A stretch of DNA of 64,000 bases from contig NZ_PTXN01000004.1 of assembly GCF_012726345.1 (NCBI RefSeq), positions 64,124 through 128,123 of the forward strand. Reading direction: 5' to 3'. Positions 17,425 through 25,628 of this stretch are shown one piece after another. The DNA is from Marinomonas sp. UCMA 3892 (GTDB taxonomy: Bacteria; Pseudomonadota; Gammaproteobacteria; Pseudomonadales; Marinomonadaceae). How positions within the stretch are numbered: position 1 is the first letter of the stretch; the number at the start of each line of letters is the position of its first letter. The notes under the pieces are model-generated. The model was not told where the DNA came from, did not search any database, and saw only the letters and a list, made by a program, of their open reading frames with translations. Both the position numbers and the translations under genes were made by a program.

Positions 17425-17571
17425 CTACAGCACCAGCATGGTTTCATAAAGTAGCTGCTCAATGCTTTGTCGACTGTCTATCACAGCAATAAGTACAACC
17501 TTGTTCGCCTCTTCATCGACTCGATAGATAATAAAATTTAATTGTCGTTTTAAACACTGGCGTGGCGACAA
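17425..17571 (-). pseudogene. Decayed RelE/ParE-type toxin
   Basis: Directly after the antitoxin stop the minus strand is open and encodes ~50 codons including NFIIYRVDEEANKVVLIAVI and DSRQSIEQLL, the C-terminal half of a RelE/ParE toxin. There is no start in this frame; an ATG overlapping the antitoxin stop (17588-17590) opens another frame, MSKLFQVVATPVFK, which looks like a toxin N-terminus. The middle of the gene appears deleted with a frame change, so no active toxin is expected. Confidence 0.65.
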
Positions 17572-17582
17572 CTTGGAAAAGC

Positions 17583-17807
17583 TTAGACATCAAATGCCTC
17601 ATCCAAAGACAGTTCACCCTTTTGATTCAAACTCCGCTCAGAAAGGTTAATCAGCTTAAGCAAAGCAATGGTTTCTCGCTGCTCATAGTAGGCCTTCGAG
17701 TCTTGTACAACATACACTTCTTTTCCGTTCTGAGTGATGTGCAAAGGATCATCTAAAGAGAGATTATTGGCGTTTGCTTTCAGGTATGACAGGGTTTGAA
17801 TATTCAT
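17583..17807 (-). CDS. Phd/YefM-type antitoxin
   Basis: 74 residues from ATG 17807 (MNIQTLSYLKANANNL), the typical start of Phd/YefM antitoxins, with DDPLHITQNGKEVYVVQD as the dimerisation and DNA-binding fold and an acidic toxin-binding tail (GELSLDEAFDV). An upstream in-frame start at 17873 is rejected for lack of family similarity. The partner toxin immediately downstream is decayed (17425-17571), so this is an orphan antitoxin that may still bind DNA or neutralise a related toxin elsewhere. Confidence 0.85.
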   Translation of the reverse strand: MNIQTLSYLKANANNLSLDDPLHITQNGKEVYVVQDSKAYYEQRETIALLKLINLSERSLNQKGELSLDEAFDV

Positions 17808-17882
17808 AAAGCTTCCACTAGCCTGCTTGAAAAGTTGTAGTGCTCTCGGTATTTGCAACAACCTGCAAACCAAACAGTATTC

Positions 17883-19451
17883 CTATTTGGTGTTCTTCAT
17901 GGAAAGTACCCTCTTGCCCAATTCGGTTAGGCGATATTTTTGCAAACGGCTTTTTGGTTTATCAGGAATAGTCATTTCAATTAAGCCCAGTTGAATGGCG
18001 GCTTGCTGATAATATTCTCTAAAGTGTTTTTCATCTTTTAAACCCAACATGACCATCAATTCAGACCGACCCATTTCACCTTGGAGTACATTTAAAAGAC
18101 GAGTGACTTCGGGGGTGACTTCGGGGGTGACTTCGGGGGTGACTTCGGGGGTGACTTCGGGGGTGACTTGCGGGGTAGTTGTTGCAACTTCAGTAAATCC
18201 CTCATGGATAGGCAGACGAATCAAGAAATAAGTCCGATCTTCATCTGTTTCAAACACTGGCGTGGGTGAGGCATTCGCCTTCATCACACGTAATATTTTA
18301 GGCACACCAGTAGAACGCCCCTCGGTCAAATCTAGCTCTTTTAGAAACTCACCAATTCGGCGGTTACGATAACGTCGACTCACAGCATTACCCGCCTGTA
18401 AATCAGCCAATCGAATGGATCGATCTGGGCCAGGGAAACTCAAAACAACCAGTTCTTTAGCATCGATACGAATTTCAATCGGCTCTCGTATTTCATAAGA
18501 GCGATGGTACACAGCATTCACCACCGCTTCTTCGATAGCCGCTAACGGATAATTCCAAAACCGCTCAGCTTCTGGTCGGTCTGGATGTTTAACAACGGCT
18601 TCTTTAAGATAGTTTCGGCCAATATAATCCAAAGCATCTCTGGTAATACGCCCAAGAGGGCCTTTGAATATTTTCTCTTCAAAGCGATCTCCACCAGCGC
18701 CATCAGGGAAATACACAACATCAATTTGAGTAGCAGGAAAAAACTGATCAGGCTGCTCATTAAAAAACAATAACCCTACATTTTTAGGAAAAGCCATTTC
18801 AGCAGGCCCACCAACCACATTCATTCTTCGACCTAACGATTCAATATCTAATTCACGGGCCTCGTTAGCTAACTCACTGTTAATGTCGTGCAAAAAATCG
18901 CGAATCAGATAAGGAGAGAGATCATTGAGTGTAGCCGTTTGTCTATAACGGTCATCAAAGGGAACCTTTGCCGCTAAGCTCAATAACTCTCGCTCATCTT
19001 CTCCAGAAGCTTTAATCGTACTAGTATGCTTTCGTAGATAATAAGCCCAGTCACTTTTCTTTCCACTTAAGCTAGTTTTAGCTTTATAAGGTCGTGATTC
19101 TCCACCCGGCGCCCATAGCACCAAAATGGTTTTTCCTTGGATCTCGTAAGTCGCCGTTAACGGATGGAAATGTGGTGCTATGGAGGAGTGACCAAGGTTC
19201 AACAATTCTTTTTGAATGGCATCAATGTGTGCAGGCTCTAAACCAACAGGAGGCAGCTTGGGTTGGCCATTCTCTTCAGCGACACCAATGACCACATAAC
19301 CGCCGCCTAAGTTATGAAAATCGTTCGCGAAAGCGCATAAGGTATGCAAAACCACTTCAGGATTCCAACCTTCCTTGTACTCAATACGCTCACTCTCAAC
19401 AGTACGTCGTCGAAGTAGATCGTCAATATTAATGGGAAGTTTAGGTGTCAT
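17883..19451 (-). CDS. Schlafen AlbA_2 / GHKL ATPase protein with winged-helix tail (third gene of island operon)
   Basis: 522 residues. N-terminal AlbA_2 (Schlafen-like) domain with ESERIEYKEGW and CAFAND...GGGYVVIGV (~18-140), a middle region, and a C-terminal HATPase_c_4 (AAA_4) domain with YPLAAIEEAVVNAVYHRSY and ELVVLSFPGP (~310-400). Then a TPEV repeat linker (~425-448) and a winged-helix-like tail (RSELMVMLGLKDEKHF, KYRLTELGKRVL). Relatives are annotated as transcription regulators or ATP-dependent helicase-like proteins; actual activity is unknown. Its start ATG overlaps the stop of the upstream nuclease-like gene in ATGA (19448-19451), so the two are translationally coupled. See the findings for the module idea. 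Confidence 0.85.
   Translation of the reverse strand: MTPKLPINIDDLLRRRTVESERIEYKEGWNPEVVLHTLCAFANDFHNLGGGYVVIGVAEENGQPKLPPVGLEPAHIDAIQKELLNLGHSSIAPHFHPLTATYEIQGKTILVLWAPGGESRPYKAKTSLSGKKSDWAYYLRKHTSTIKASGEDERELLSLAAKVPFDDRYRQTATLNDLSPYLIRDFLHDINSELANEARELDIESLGRRMNVVGGPAEMAFPKNVGLLFFNEQPDQFFPATQIDVVYFPDGAGGDRFEEKIFKGPLGRITRDALDYIGRNYLKEAVVKHPDRPEAERFWNYPLAAIEEAVVNAVYHRSYEIREPIEIRIDAKELVVLSFPGPDRSIRLADLQAGNAVSRRYRNRRIGEFLKELDLTEGRSTGVPKILRVMKANASPTPVFETDEDRTYFLIRLPIHEGFTEVATTTPQVTPEVTPEVTPEVTPEVTPEVTRLLNVLQGEMGRSELMVMLGLKDEKHFREYYQQAAIQLGLIEMTIPDKPKSRLQKYRLTELGKRVLSMKNTK
18103..18174 (+). repeat. 12-bp minisatellite coding for TPEV repeats
   Basis: Five perfect copies of GTGACTTCGGGG and a sixth variant copy (GTGACTTGCGGG). 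Being 12 bases long, gains or losses keep frame and only lengthen or shorten the TPEV linker between the ATPase domain and the winged-helix tail of the gene at 17883-19451. Confidence 0.95.
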
Positions 19452-21166
19452 GTTTTATCTACCTCTCGATTATTTGCCTTCAACCTCTCTGGGAATAACA
19501 AATTAAATGGCACCGGATAACGATAATGTCGGCAAGCCATCAAAACTAATGGCAAGTACCCTTGCTTCACAGCTGAAAGCTCCCAGAAAAAATTGGAATA
19601 TTGGCTCTCTTCCTCAACATGCTCTAAAGCTGCTTTGCCATTTATGGGGAAATCAGTTGTTGCCACTCCGTGCTGATCTGTTCCTGAAAAAACATGCTCT
19701 TCAGAAGCTTCATTTGGATACCAATATTGAAGTGTACAATGCTTCAAATGCTCTGAGCTGAAGCCCTCTAGCTGCTTCGCTGCTTCCTCTCTGCCATACA
19801 ACTCACAAAGTATCGTTAAAGTCGGATAGAGAATGCTCGCTTTTGTCACTGACTCTTTATAAGAAGAATCCGTTTTATCTTTATTTCGATGCTCTAGTAG
19901 TTGCTCATAAGAATGTAAGTTTGTGGGATACATACCATTTGTAATAAAAGAAAAAGTCACTCTATCAACCACTGCATCCAACCAACTTTCCGCAAACCCA
20001 TCATCATTATTATCTTGATACAGAAGATGAAGTGCCATTGCTAACTCGATAGCATGCTCATCTTTGTAAGGTGAAAGCAGCAAAGGATTATTAATCACTA
20101 ATTGATTTATCGCTCCTTTAACTTTTCGAAGCTGCTTTTTTATCGCCTTTTGTTCTTCACTCTCATATTTTTTCGATACGTCTTTTTTATACAGTTCAGA
20201 TAGTTCAAATAGTAGCCACTGACCTTTGATGGTTAAACGTCCTAAAATATCGAATAATTTAAGATTGATACTGATAGAGCATGGCGCTGAAACCAACTGA
20301 GAAATAGCATGCTTTTTATCAACAAAAGGAAAGATACTTTTTTCTAAATAAGCATCAGAAATCGTATGGTAAGTTTTTAAAAAATTCTCAAAAGCACTTT
20401 TCACCGTTGTCTTTCGGGGGAATTTTTTGGCTGAATCCCACGCTAATAAAAGCGAATACTCAGCTGATATGTAGGCTGCCTCAAGGTTTTCTTCATCTCT
20501 ACACCACGAAAAAAAAATCCAAAGCACTAAATTTAACTGTATTAAACTCTTAACTATTTTTTTATCTGTATCATTTTCGAGAATTAACCGGACTAATTCA
20601 CAAAAATGACGACTTGATACAATAGGTTCTTCAATTAACGCCAATGATTTCCTCATTAGCGAAGACTGTCTATCCCAAGGCAATAAACTCCCTGACAGTA
20701 GATACTCAGAAACAAATGAAGCTAAAACATCCCCATTCCATATTTCATACGCAATACACTTTGTTGTATTTGACTTAGTATAAGAAACTACCCTATCAAC
20801 CATTGACGATGGCATATCGCCACCAAAACAAATGCCAATAACAATAGGTTTATCTTTGTGTTGCTCTGGAATCCTATTTTCAATAAAAACATCTTTAATA
20901 TCATTTAAAGATGGTCTTAGAGCTTGGTCGCCAGAATCCCAATGCGCTCTTGTTAAATCCCCTGACTTTACTGAGAACAAATAGACCTTTTCTTCCTTTC
21001 CTTTAAAAGAACCAACAGCTGCAATATCAACCCCATACTCAGGAACACCTCGCGTTGGAGATATAATTACATTTAGCCCCATTTGGCTAAGCAGATCAGG
21101 AAGGATAGCATCCAACTCTTCTCTTTCACGCAAAGATGCTAAATACTCCTTAAGAATCAGTTTCAT
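19448..21166 (-). CDS. Large protein with PD-(D/E)XK nuclease-like N-terminus (second gene of island operon)
   Basis: 572 residues. The first ~75 residues resemble a Mrr-like restriction-endonuclease fold: helix ELDAILPDLLSQMG, then PEYGVDIAAVG (metal Asp) and VYLFSVKSGD (Lys motif). The expected E/Q before the hydrophobic-Lys pair is Ser here (SVK), so catalysis is uncertain. The remaining ~450 residues are helix-rich with no family I recognise and end in ...NLLFPERLKANNREVDKT. The start at 21166 overlaps the preceding gene by 17 bases and the stop overlaps the next gene in ATGA, so all three genes form one tightly coupled operon. Confidence 0.7.
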   Translation of the reverse strand: MKLILKEYLASLREREELDAILPDLLSQMGLNVIISPTRGVPEYGVDIAAVGSFKGKEEKVYLFSVKSGDLTRAHWDSGDQALRPSLNDIKDVFIENRIPEQHKDKPIVIGICFGGDMPSSMVDRVVSYTKSNTTKCIAYEIWNGDVLASFVSEYLLSGSLLPWDRQSSLMRKSLALIEEPIVSSRHFCELVRLILENDTDKKIVKSLIQLNLVLWIFFSWCRDEENLEAAYISAEYSLLLAWDSAKKFPRKTTVKSAFENFLKTYHTISDAYLEKSIFPFVDKKHAISQLVSAPCSISINLKLFDILGRLTIKGQWLLFELSELYKKDVSKKYESEEQKAIKKQLRKVKGAINQLVINNPLLLSPYKDEHAIELAMALHLLYQDNNDDGFAESWLDAVVDRVTFSFITNGMYPTNLHSYEQLLEHRNKDKTDSSYKESVTKASILYPTLTILCELYGREEAAKQLEGFSSEHLKHCTLQYWYPNEASEEHVFSGTDQHGVATTDFPINGKAALEHVEEESQYSNFFWELSAVKQGYLPLVLMACRHYRYPVPFNLLFPERLKANNREVDKT

Positions 21167-22889
21167 TTTTTAGCCTCTTGGTACGAAAAACCCTAAGCAT
21201 GATATCTAATCCTTCAGGATCAATAACACTAAGCTTGGGAAGTTCAGAAGAATGAGAAAAAGAATGCATTGTATTGATAGATCGCTTAGTTTCACTTCCC
21301 ATATGGATATGACTCATTACATCATGACCATAAAGAATAGTCTGAGTCCCAATAAACTCCATTATTGAGCCTTTTTTAGACTTATCGATACTTTGAGACA
21401 TTTTTGTATTAAAATTTTTCCAATAAAGGTCAATTTCTCTTTGCGGCGCTCTCAACTCCTTTACTTCAGAAGCATCTTTAATATCAGAACAATAGCCGTC
21501 TAAGTCTGAGAGAAGTTTATTTATGACTATCTGAATATCATCATCAAAACTCTCTAATTTTTCTACAAGGTAATCTTTTCCTTTTCCCATATAGCTAAGA
21601 AGTATTGGGTCATAAATTAACGTCCCTATTTTTGACTTTATATCTGGTGTTCCATGAGGAATTATTGAAAGTAAGTAGCTGATAGTCGAAATAGGGTGAA
21701 GATAAAAATAACCTACAGTTTTCTGAGCTAATAACATAAGCTCATTATCAGAGAGTGGTATAAATGACTTATCAATAGATAATTCACTGCCATTTAAGCC
21801 AGTATCTAAAACAATATCATGTAATGCTTTACAAAGTTGGACCTCTCCAATTAAAAACCATTTTGTCGTTATTCGGTTTAGAAAGGCCGAGCTTTGCTCA
21901 TTTACAAGCTCATGAGTTAAAAACTGAAAATCGTCAATTCGAAGCTCTTCGTTTTTTAATAGTAAGGCTTCAAGTAATTCTTCTGCCATAGAAAAGTGAT
22001 TCGCTTTTATTGCATCACTTATAAAGTAGGAAAGATTATTTAATATGCCACCGTGATTAGGTGAGGTTTGCTTTAGATAGGATAGCAATAATTGAACAGT
22101 GTCATCAGGAACGTCTTTCCTGCCATGAGCTAGCAAGTAGGAGGCCTCATACAAGAGTTCAACCTCTAACGCTTCAAGGCACTTGTCTAACAATAGATCA
22201 ACGTGAGGCCAGAGAGATGGCGTTTGCTTTGCCAAAAAACCTGCAGCTCGAAAAATTCCTGACTTTGCTTTTGCCTCTGTCTCGTTAGTAAACGCTTTTT
22301 CTAATAACTCCAAACGTATTTTTGGTATCTCACCATCAGTTAGAGATACAAGCCCCGTTGCCAAATACGCTTGCCACCTTATGTCTGTACTGTGATGTTG
22401 AGCTAATACTGAAAGCTGATCCATTACCCACGTAGAATCAAACTCTTCCGCAGCCATTATAGTGTTTGATACCAACATATGGCACTGTTCTGATAGCTCT
22501 AAAAGATGGGGTAATGCAACTTTTGATCGATCTATATTTTGTTTACAAAATAGGAAAAAGGCTTGCTCAAAATCAGCATCAGGAATATTTTCTCTTTTAA
22601 GGCGGAGAAAGACGCTCACTACATCGGTGACAGAACAGTTTAATCTAGGAAGAGCCGAACAATAAATGAATATCAGACTATAAAAGTCTTGCCTATCCTC
22701 AGACCTCTTCAGCTCAAGAAACTGTGCATTTAAGTCCAAAATCGACTCATTATGCAGATTAACCAAAGCCTCAATTATGACGCTTTCTGCCACATGAATT
22801 GCTTTGAACTCAAACTCATCAAGTGTTTTGAAAAAACAATCTTTTTCAATCCCATCTATCAAAGCACTTCTTACTTCCGATTGTTCCAT
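21150..22889 (-). CDS. Helix-rich protein of unknown function (first gene of island operon)
   Basis: 579 residues from ATG 22889 (MEQSEVRSALIDG), preceded by AAGGGA at 8 bases; an upstream start at 22961 would run into the regulatory repeat and is rejected. No catalytic motif is visible. Long runs of amphipathic helices (LLEKAFTNETEAKAKSGIF, LLLDKCLEALEVELLYEASY, MAEELLEALLLKNEEL) suggest a HEAT/ARM- or TPR-like scaffold. It is the promoter-proximal gene, overlapping the nuclease-like gene by 17 bases. A sensor or scaffold role in a defence module is inference; no family was recognised. Confidence 0.7.
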   Translation of the reverse strand: MEQSEVRSALIDGIEKDCFFKTLDEFEFKAIHVAESVIIEALVNLHNESILDLNAQFLELKRSEDRQDFYSLIFIYCSALPRLNCSVTDVVSVFLRLKRENIPDADFEQAFFLFCKQNIDRSKVALPHLLELSEQCHMLVSNTIMAAEEFDSTWVMDQLSVLAQHHSTDIRWQAYLATGLVSLTDGEIPKIRLELLEKAFTNETEAKAKSGIFRAAGFLAKQTPSLWPHVDLLLDKCLEALEVELLYEASYLLAHGRKDVPDDTVQLLLSYLKQTSPNHGGILNNLSYFISDAIKANHFSMAEELLEALLLKNEELRIDDFQFLTHELVNEQSSAFLNRITTKWFLIGEVQLCKALHDIVLDTGLNGSELSIDKSFIPLSDNELMLLAQKTVGYFYLHPISTISYLLSIIPHGTPDIKSKIGTLIYDPILLSYMGKGKDYLVEKLESFDDDIQIVINKLLSDLDGYCSDIKDASEVKELRAPQREIDLYWKNFNTKMSQSIDKSKKGSIMEFIGTQTILYGHDVMSHIHMGSETKRSINTMHSFSHSSELPKLSVIDPEGLDIMLRVFRTKRLKNETDS

Positions 22890-22932
22890 AAACAAATCCC
22901 TTATAAACAGGAGCGCATTCAACATTCCGTAG

Positions 22933-22961
22933 ATAATGACATCGACATAACACGTTACCAA
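22933..22961 (-). promoter_or_regulatory. Possible promoter of the three-gene island operon
   Basis: Read on the minus strand: TTGGTA (22956-22961), a 17-base spacer containing an ATGTCG motif, and CATTAT (22933-22938), 44 bases before the start at 22889. Each box matches consensus at four of six positions. It overlaps the left part of repeat copy 2, whose stem-loop could act as operator. Confidence 0.35.
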
Positions 22962-23056
22962 GCTGAAAAGCTCATGTCGAAATTATTCAACTTTTTCGAC
23001 ATGAAAGAACCAAATTCTTATGACATGTCTATTTTTCATGCTTTTTATACATAACC
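22941..23056. repeat. Dispersed stem-loop repeat, copy 2
   Basis: ATCGACATAAC (22941-22951), stem CATGTCGAAA/TTTCGACATG (22973-23003) and trailer GACATGTCTATTTTT...TATACATAACC, as in copy 1 at 15834-15953, same orientation, with ~13 extra bases after the first element. It fills the gap between the hipA stop and the island operon start, so it contains that operon's control region. Confidence 0.75.
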
Positions 23057-23061
23057 TAAAA

Positions 23062-24351
23062 TCAGCCCAATAAACCTTTATTGTCTTGCCAGCAGGCATC
23101 CAGTTGTTTCTCTATCAGACGCACAGTATCGGCTTTCACACCTAGTGATAAAGCGGTATCACGAAAACCCGAGAGAAATTCTACAATTTCTTGTATTGCT
23201 TGTTGGGCTTGGTGCCAGTTCGCGAAGCTGGCGGTGGTGGCAAGTTTTTGAATGGCTTTTAACGGTGGTTTCTTTCCATAACCCATAAATGACGTAGCTT
23301 GTTCTCCAAACGGATGTGGGCTGAAGGTAACGTCATAGAAAGGCGCCGGCTGCCAATTGCCAGCGTCATCTTGTAAGAAGGCCCAGTTTTTACTGTGGTC
23401 GTCTTGGTTACAGGCAAACAGGTTAAACATGGCTCGACGAAATTGCATTTGGCCGATCATAGGCGACTTACAAAGATGTCGGCTCAGTTTGATTAAGTCT
23501 TCATAGTCTAAACTTGGTACTCGAAAGTCGGCGTCTAATAAGCCACAAGCGCTGTGCATATGTAAACGCCCCAAAGTCCCTTGTTTGTTTAGTACTCTGT
23601 CGAAGCGTTTTAAAGCTAGCCAATGGCTCGCACCGGATTTCGCAGGCGCTTCTATTAGTTTCCATTCCTGCGATTGAAGTCCTGCTTTTGCTGCTAATGA
23701 AAGATAAACGGCTTCACATAAGCCTTCTTCATGACCCAGTGCTAGGTTTTTTGAGGTGAACTTAACGAGCCAAGCTTCGTCATTTTTTTTAGCTTGAGTC
23801 CGCCAATGAGCCGGGTTATTTGAATCAAGATACACTTGGGCTTTTGGTCTTGCGCCACCTGAGCTACCAGCAGAGACTAAAGCCATCAACACATCTTCTG
23901 CTTGTCCATCAAACACACTCTGTGCTTCCAAGCCTAGCGTATGAATATCTATATCAGCGTCGTCATACTGTTTGAAATTCGATTCAGGGCTGAATGAAAG
24001 CGCGCCCATCGCAGAATCGCCGACAAACGCTAGCCGATCCATTGCGGTAATTTGCGCAGGTAAAATATCATTCTGACGAAATATTCTGTCTTGTAACAAC
24101 AACCCCCAACCATCAGGTAAGCTATCGCCAAATACTCCATGAATTCCATGATGAGGTGCTTTTGGTGCCCGTTGTAAGTCCGTATTAGGCTTAAGAGTAA
24201 TCGGAGATAAGTTACCAAATTGCTGAAGATAATCAGCCTTGTACTGAAAAAAAACGCCTTGTTGATTTTGAGCTAACATACCAACATCCATAATTTCTCC
24301 AGTTGAGAGTGTGCGCTGAACAAGCAGTTTTTGGATCGGTTTAAAAGCCAT
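23062..24351 (-). CDS. hipA: HipA-type serine/threonine kinase toxin
   Basis: 429 residues with N-terminal HipA_N domain (...GVFGDSLPDGWG), Gly-rich loop SAGSSGGARPKAQV, and the kinase core CNQDDHSKNWAFL (catalytic Asp) with PFYDVTFSPHP (metal Asp). The E. coli protein phosphorylates glutamyl-tRNA synthetase and causes persistence; targets of homologues vary. It follows hipB with an 11-base overlap. All core motifs are present, so it is likely active when not bound by HipB. Confidence 0.93.
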   Translation of the reverse strand: MAFKPIQKLLVQRTLSTGEIMDVGMLAQNQQGVFFQYKADYLQQFGNLSPITLKPNTDLQRAPKAPHHGIHGVFGDSLPDGWGLLLQDRIFRQNDILPAQITAMDRLAFVGDSAMGALSFSPESNFKQYDDADIDIHTLGLEAQSVFDGQAEDVLMALVSAGSSGGARPKAQVYLDSNNPAHWRTQAKKNDEAWLVKFTSKNLALGHEEGLCEAVYLSLAAKAGLQSQEWKLIEAPAKSGASHWLALKRFDRVLNKQGTLGRLHMHSACGLLDADFRVPSLDYEDLIKLSRHLCKSPMIGQMQFRRAMFNLFACNQDDHSKNWAFLQDDAGNWQPAPFYDVTFSPHPFGEQATSFMGYGKKPPLKAIQKLATTASFANWHQAQQAIQEIVEFLSGFRDTALSLGVKADTVRLIEKQLDACWQDNKGLLG

Positions 24352-24637
24352 CTTTTAACACCTCTTCAATAGACGTTGGCATACTAGATTGATTATTTGC
24401 TGTATTTTGAGTCAAGGCAAAGAGCCGCGATAGATCATCTAGACTTTGCCAGAGTAACAGTAGCTGACGAAAGGAAATCTGCCCTGTCAGTTCGAACTTT
24501 TTGATGGTTGGAGCGGGGACGCCACTGCGAGCGGCTAACGCATCGCGAGACAGTTTTTCTTGTTCTCGCAATCGACGAAGATGAGCTGCAAAAGCTTGCT
24601 GTACATCGCTATCATCAAGCAATAGGAAATGACTCAT
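24341..24637 (-). CDS. hipB: HipB-type antitoxin, XRE-family regulator
   Basis: 98 residues from ATG 24637 (MSHFLLLDDSDVQQAF), with AGAGGTG upstream; the ATG-like start at 24670 lies inside the operator palindrome and is rejected. An XRE helix-turn-helix spans ~15-70 (LSRDALAARSGVPAPTIKKFE). It should neutralise HipA and repress the operon. The C-terminus ends SIEEVLKDGF, overlapping the hipA start. Confidence 0.88.
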   Translation of the reverse strand: MSHFLLLDDSDVQQAFAAHLRRLREQEKLSRDALAARSGVPAPTIKKFELTGQISFRQLLLLWQSLDDLSRLFALTQNTANNQSSMPTSIEEVLKDGF

Positions 24638-24660
24638 AGAAACACCTCTTCGCATAAAAA

Positions 24661-24678
24661 TAGACACCATGGTATCTA
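24661..24678. promoter_or_regulatory. Palindromic operator upstream of hipBA
   Basis: TAGACACCATGGTATCTA is an 18-bp palindrome with one mismatched pair, centred 33 bases before the hipB start: a plausible HipB binding site. Confidence 0.55.
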
Positions 24679-24730
24679 ATTTAGACTAAAATAGAAATTT
24701 TTGGATATTATTATATCTATTTTATAAACA

Positions 24731-25552
24731 TCACTCCCTCCCCCATCTCTCAATCCGATATTGTCTTGGAGATTTGCCCAATGCTTTTTTAAAGAAGGTG
24801 ATAAAAGCGCTGACGGAGTCGTAGCCGAGTTCTTCGGATATGGTTTGGATGGGCTGGTTGATGGCGAGTTTTTGCAAGGCCAAGACTATGTGCAGCTGAC
24901 TGCGCCATTGACCAAAGGTAAGTTGTACGTGGCGTTTGATCATACGGGCTAAAGTGCGTTCGCTCATGGCGAAGTCGCTGGCCCATTCACCTAAGGTACG
25001 TTTTTCATTGGGCCTGGCGATGAGTTCCAATGCCAAACGATTCAGGGTGGGTTCGTCTGGGATGGGGAAATCAAACTCTTCTCGCTCTAGTTGAATAAGT
25101 TGGTCGAGCAAGACATCGACGAGTCGATCGGTTGCCGGATCGGTTTTTTCGTAATCTTGCTGCGTATGCAGGTGCAGTATCAACTCGCGGACAAAAGGCG
25201 TGATCGTCAAGGTGCAAGTGATCTCTGGCAAAGCTAAATTGGTGCTGTCGACGAAGAGCATACAAACATCAGCATTCGGCGAAATCTGATTACGATGCAT
25301 GACATTGCTGGGAATCCAAACTGCGCAACGTGGTGGCACAAGCCACATTTTGTCATCGATAAAACTGGTCACTACGCCAGTTAAAGGCAAGACAAGCTGG
25401 CCTTTTTGATGATGATGCCAAGGCGTTTCTTCACTGTGCGGTACCGATTGGGAACGCAATACCAAAACTCGATGCGGATAGTGATCAGCAAAGCAAAGGT
25501 CGGTAAGGGATTCAAAAATGGTTTTGTCTGTATTTCGCAATTTATTGTCCAA
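24731..25552 (-). CDS. AraC-family regulator, NimR-like
   Basis: 273 residues: N-terminal cupin (TPWHHHQKGQLVLPLTGVV, with metal/ligand-type His cluster; PSNVMHRNQI) and C-terminal AraC double helix-turn-helix (TLGEWASDFAMSERTLARMIKRH, IQTISEELGYDSVSAFITFFKKALG). The combination, and the divergent CynX/NimT-type exporter at 25629, match the E. coli NimR (YeaM)/NimT (YeaN) pair, where the regulator controls the exporter from a shared intergenic region. Here that region is only 76 bases. The inducing compound cannot be told from sequence. Confidence 0.85.
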   Translation of the reverse strand: MDNKLRNTDKTIFESLTDLCFADHYPHRVLVLRSQSVPHSEETPWHHHQKGQLVLPLTGVVTSFIDDKMWLVPPRCAVWIPSNVMHRNQISPNADVCMLFVDSTNLALPEITCTLTITPFVRELILHLHTQQDYEKTDPATDRLVDVLLDQLIQLEREEFDFPIPDEPTLNRLALELIARPNEKRTLGEWASDFAMSERTLARMIKRHVQLTFGQWRSQLHIVLALQKLAINQPIQTISEELGYDSVSAFITFFKKALGKSPRQYRIERWGRE

Positions 25553-25628
25553 GTCTCTAAATTCAGCAAGCAGAGTAACTTATATAATAGCGAATCGACA
25601 ATCTCTCACGACATCACTCTTTTTCTGA

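Noticed and set aside
18103..18174. Regular repeat block as a possible CRISPR array
   Set aside because: Units are only 12 bp, contiguous without spacers, and translate in frame as TPEV inside a long gene.
18049..18231. Plus-strand frame over the minisatellite encoding VTSG repeats
   Set aside because: It is the shadow of the TPEV coding repeat on the other strand.
15834..23056. Stem-loop repeats as integron attC sites
   Set aside because: The palindrome ends (GTTATGT/ACATAAC) resemble attC boxes only loosely, do not fit GTTRRRY/RYYYAAC fully, and no cassette series or integrase is present.
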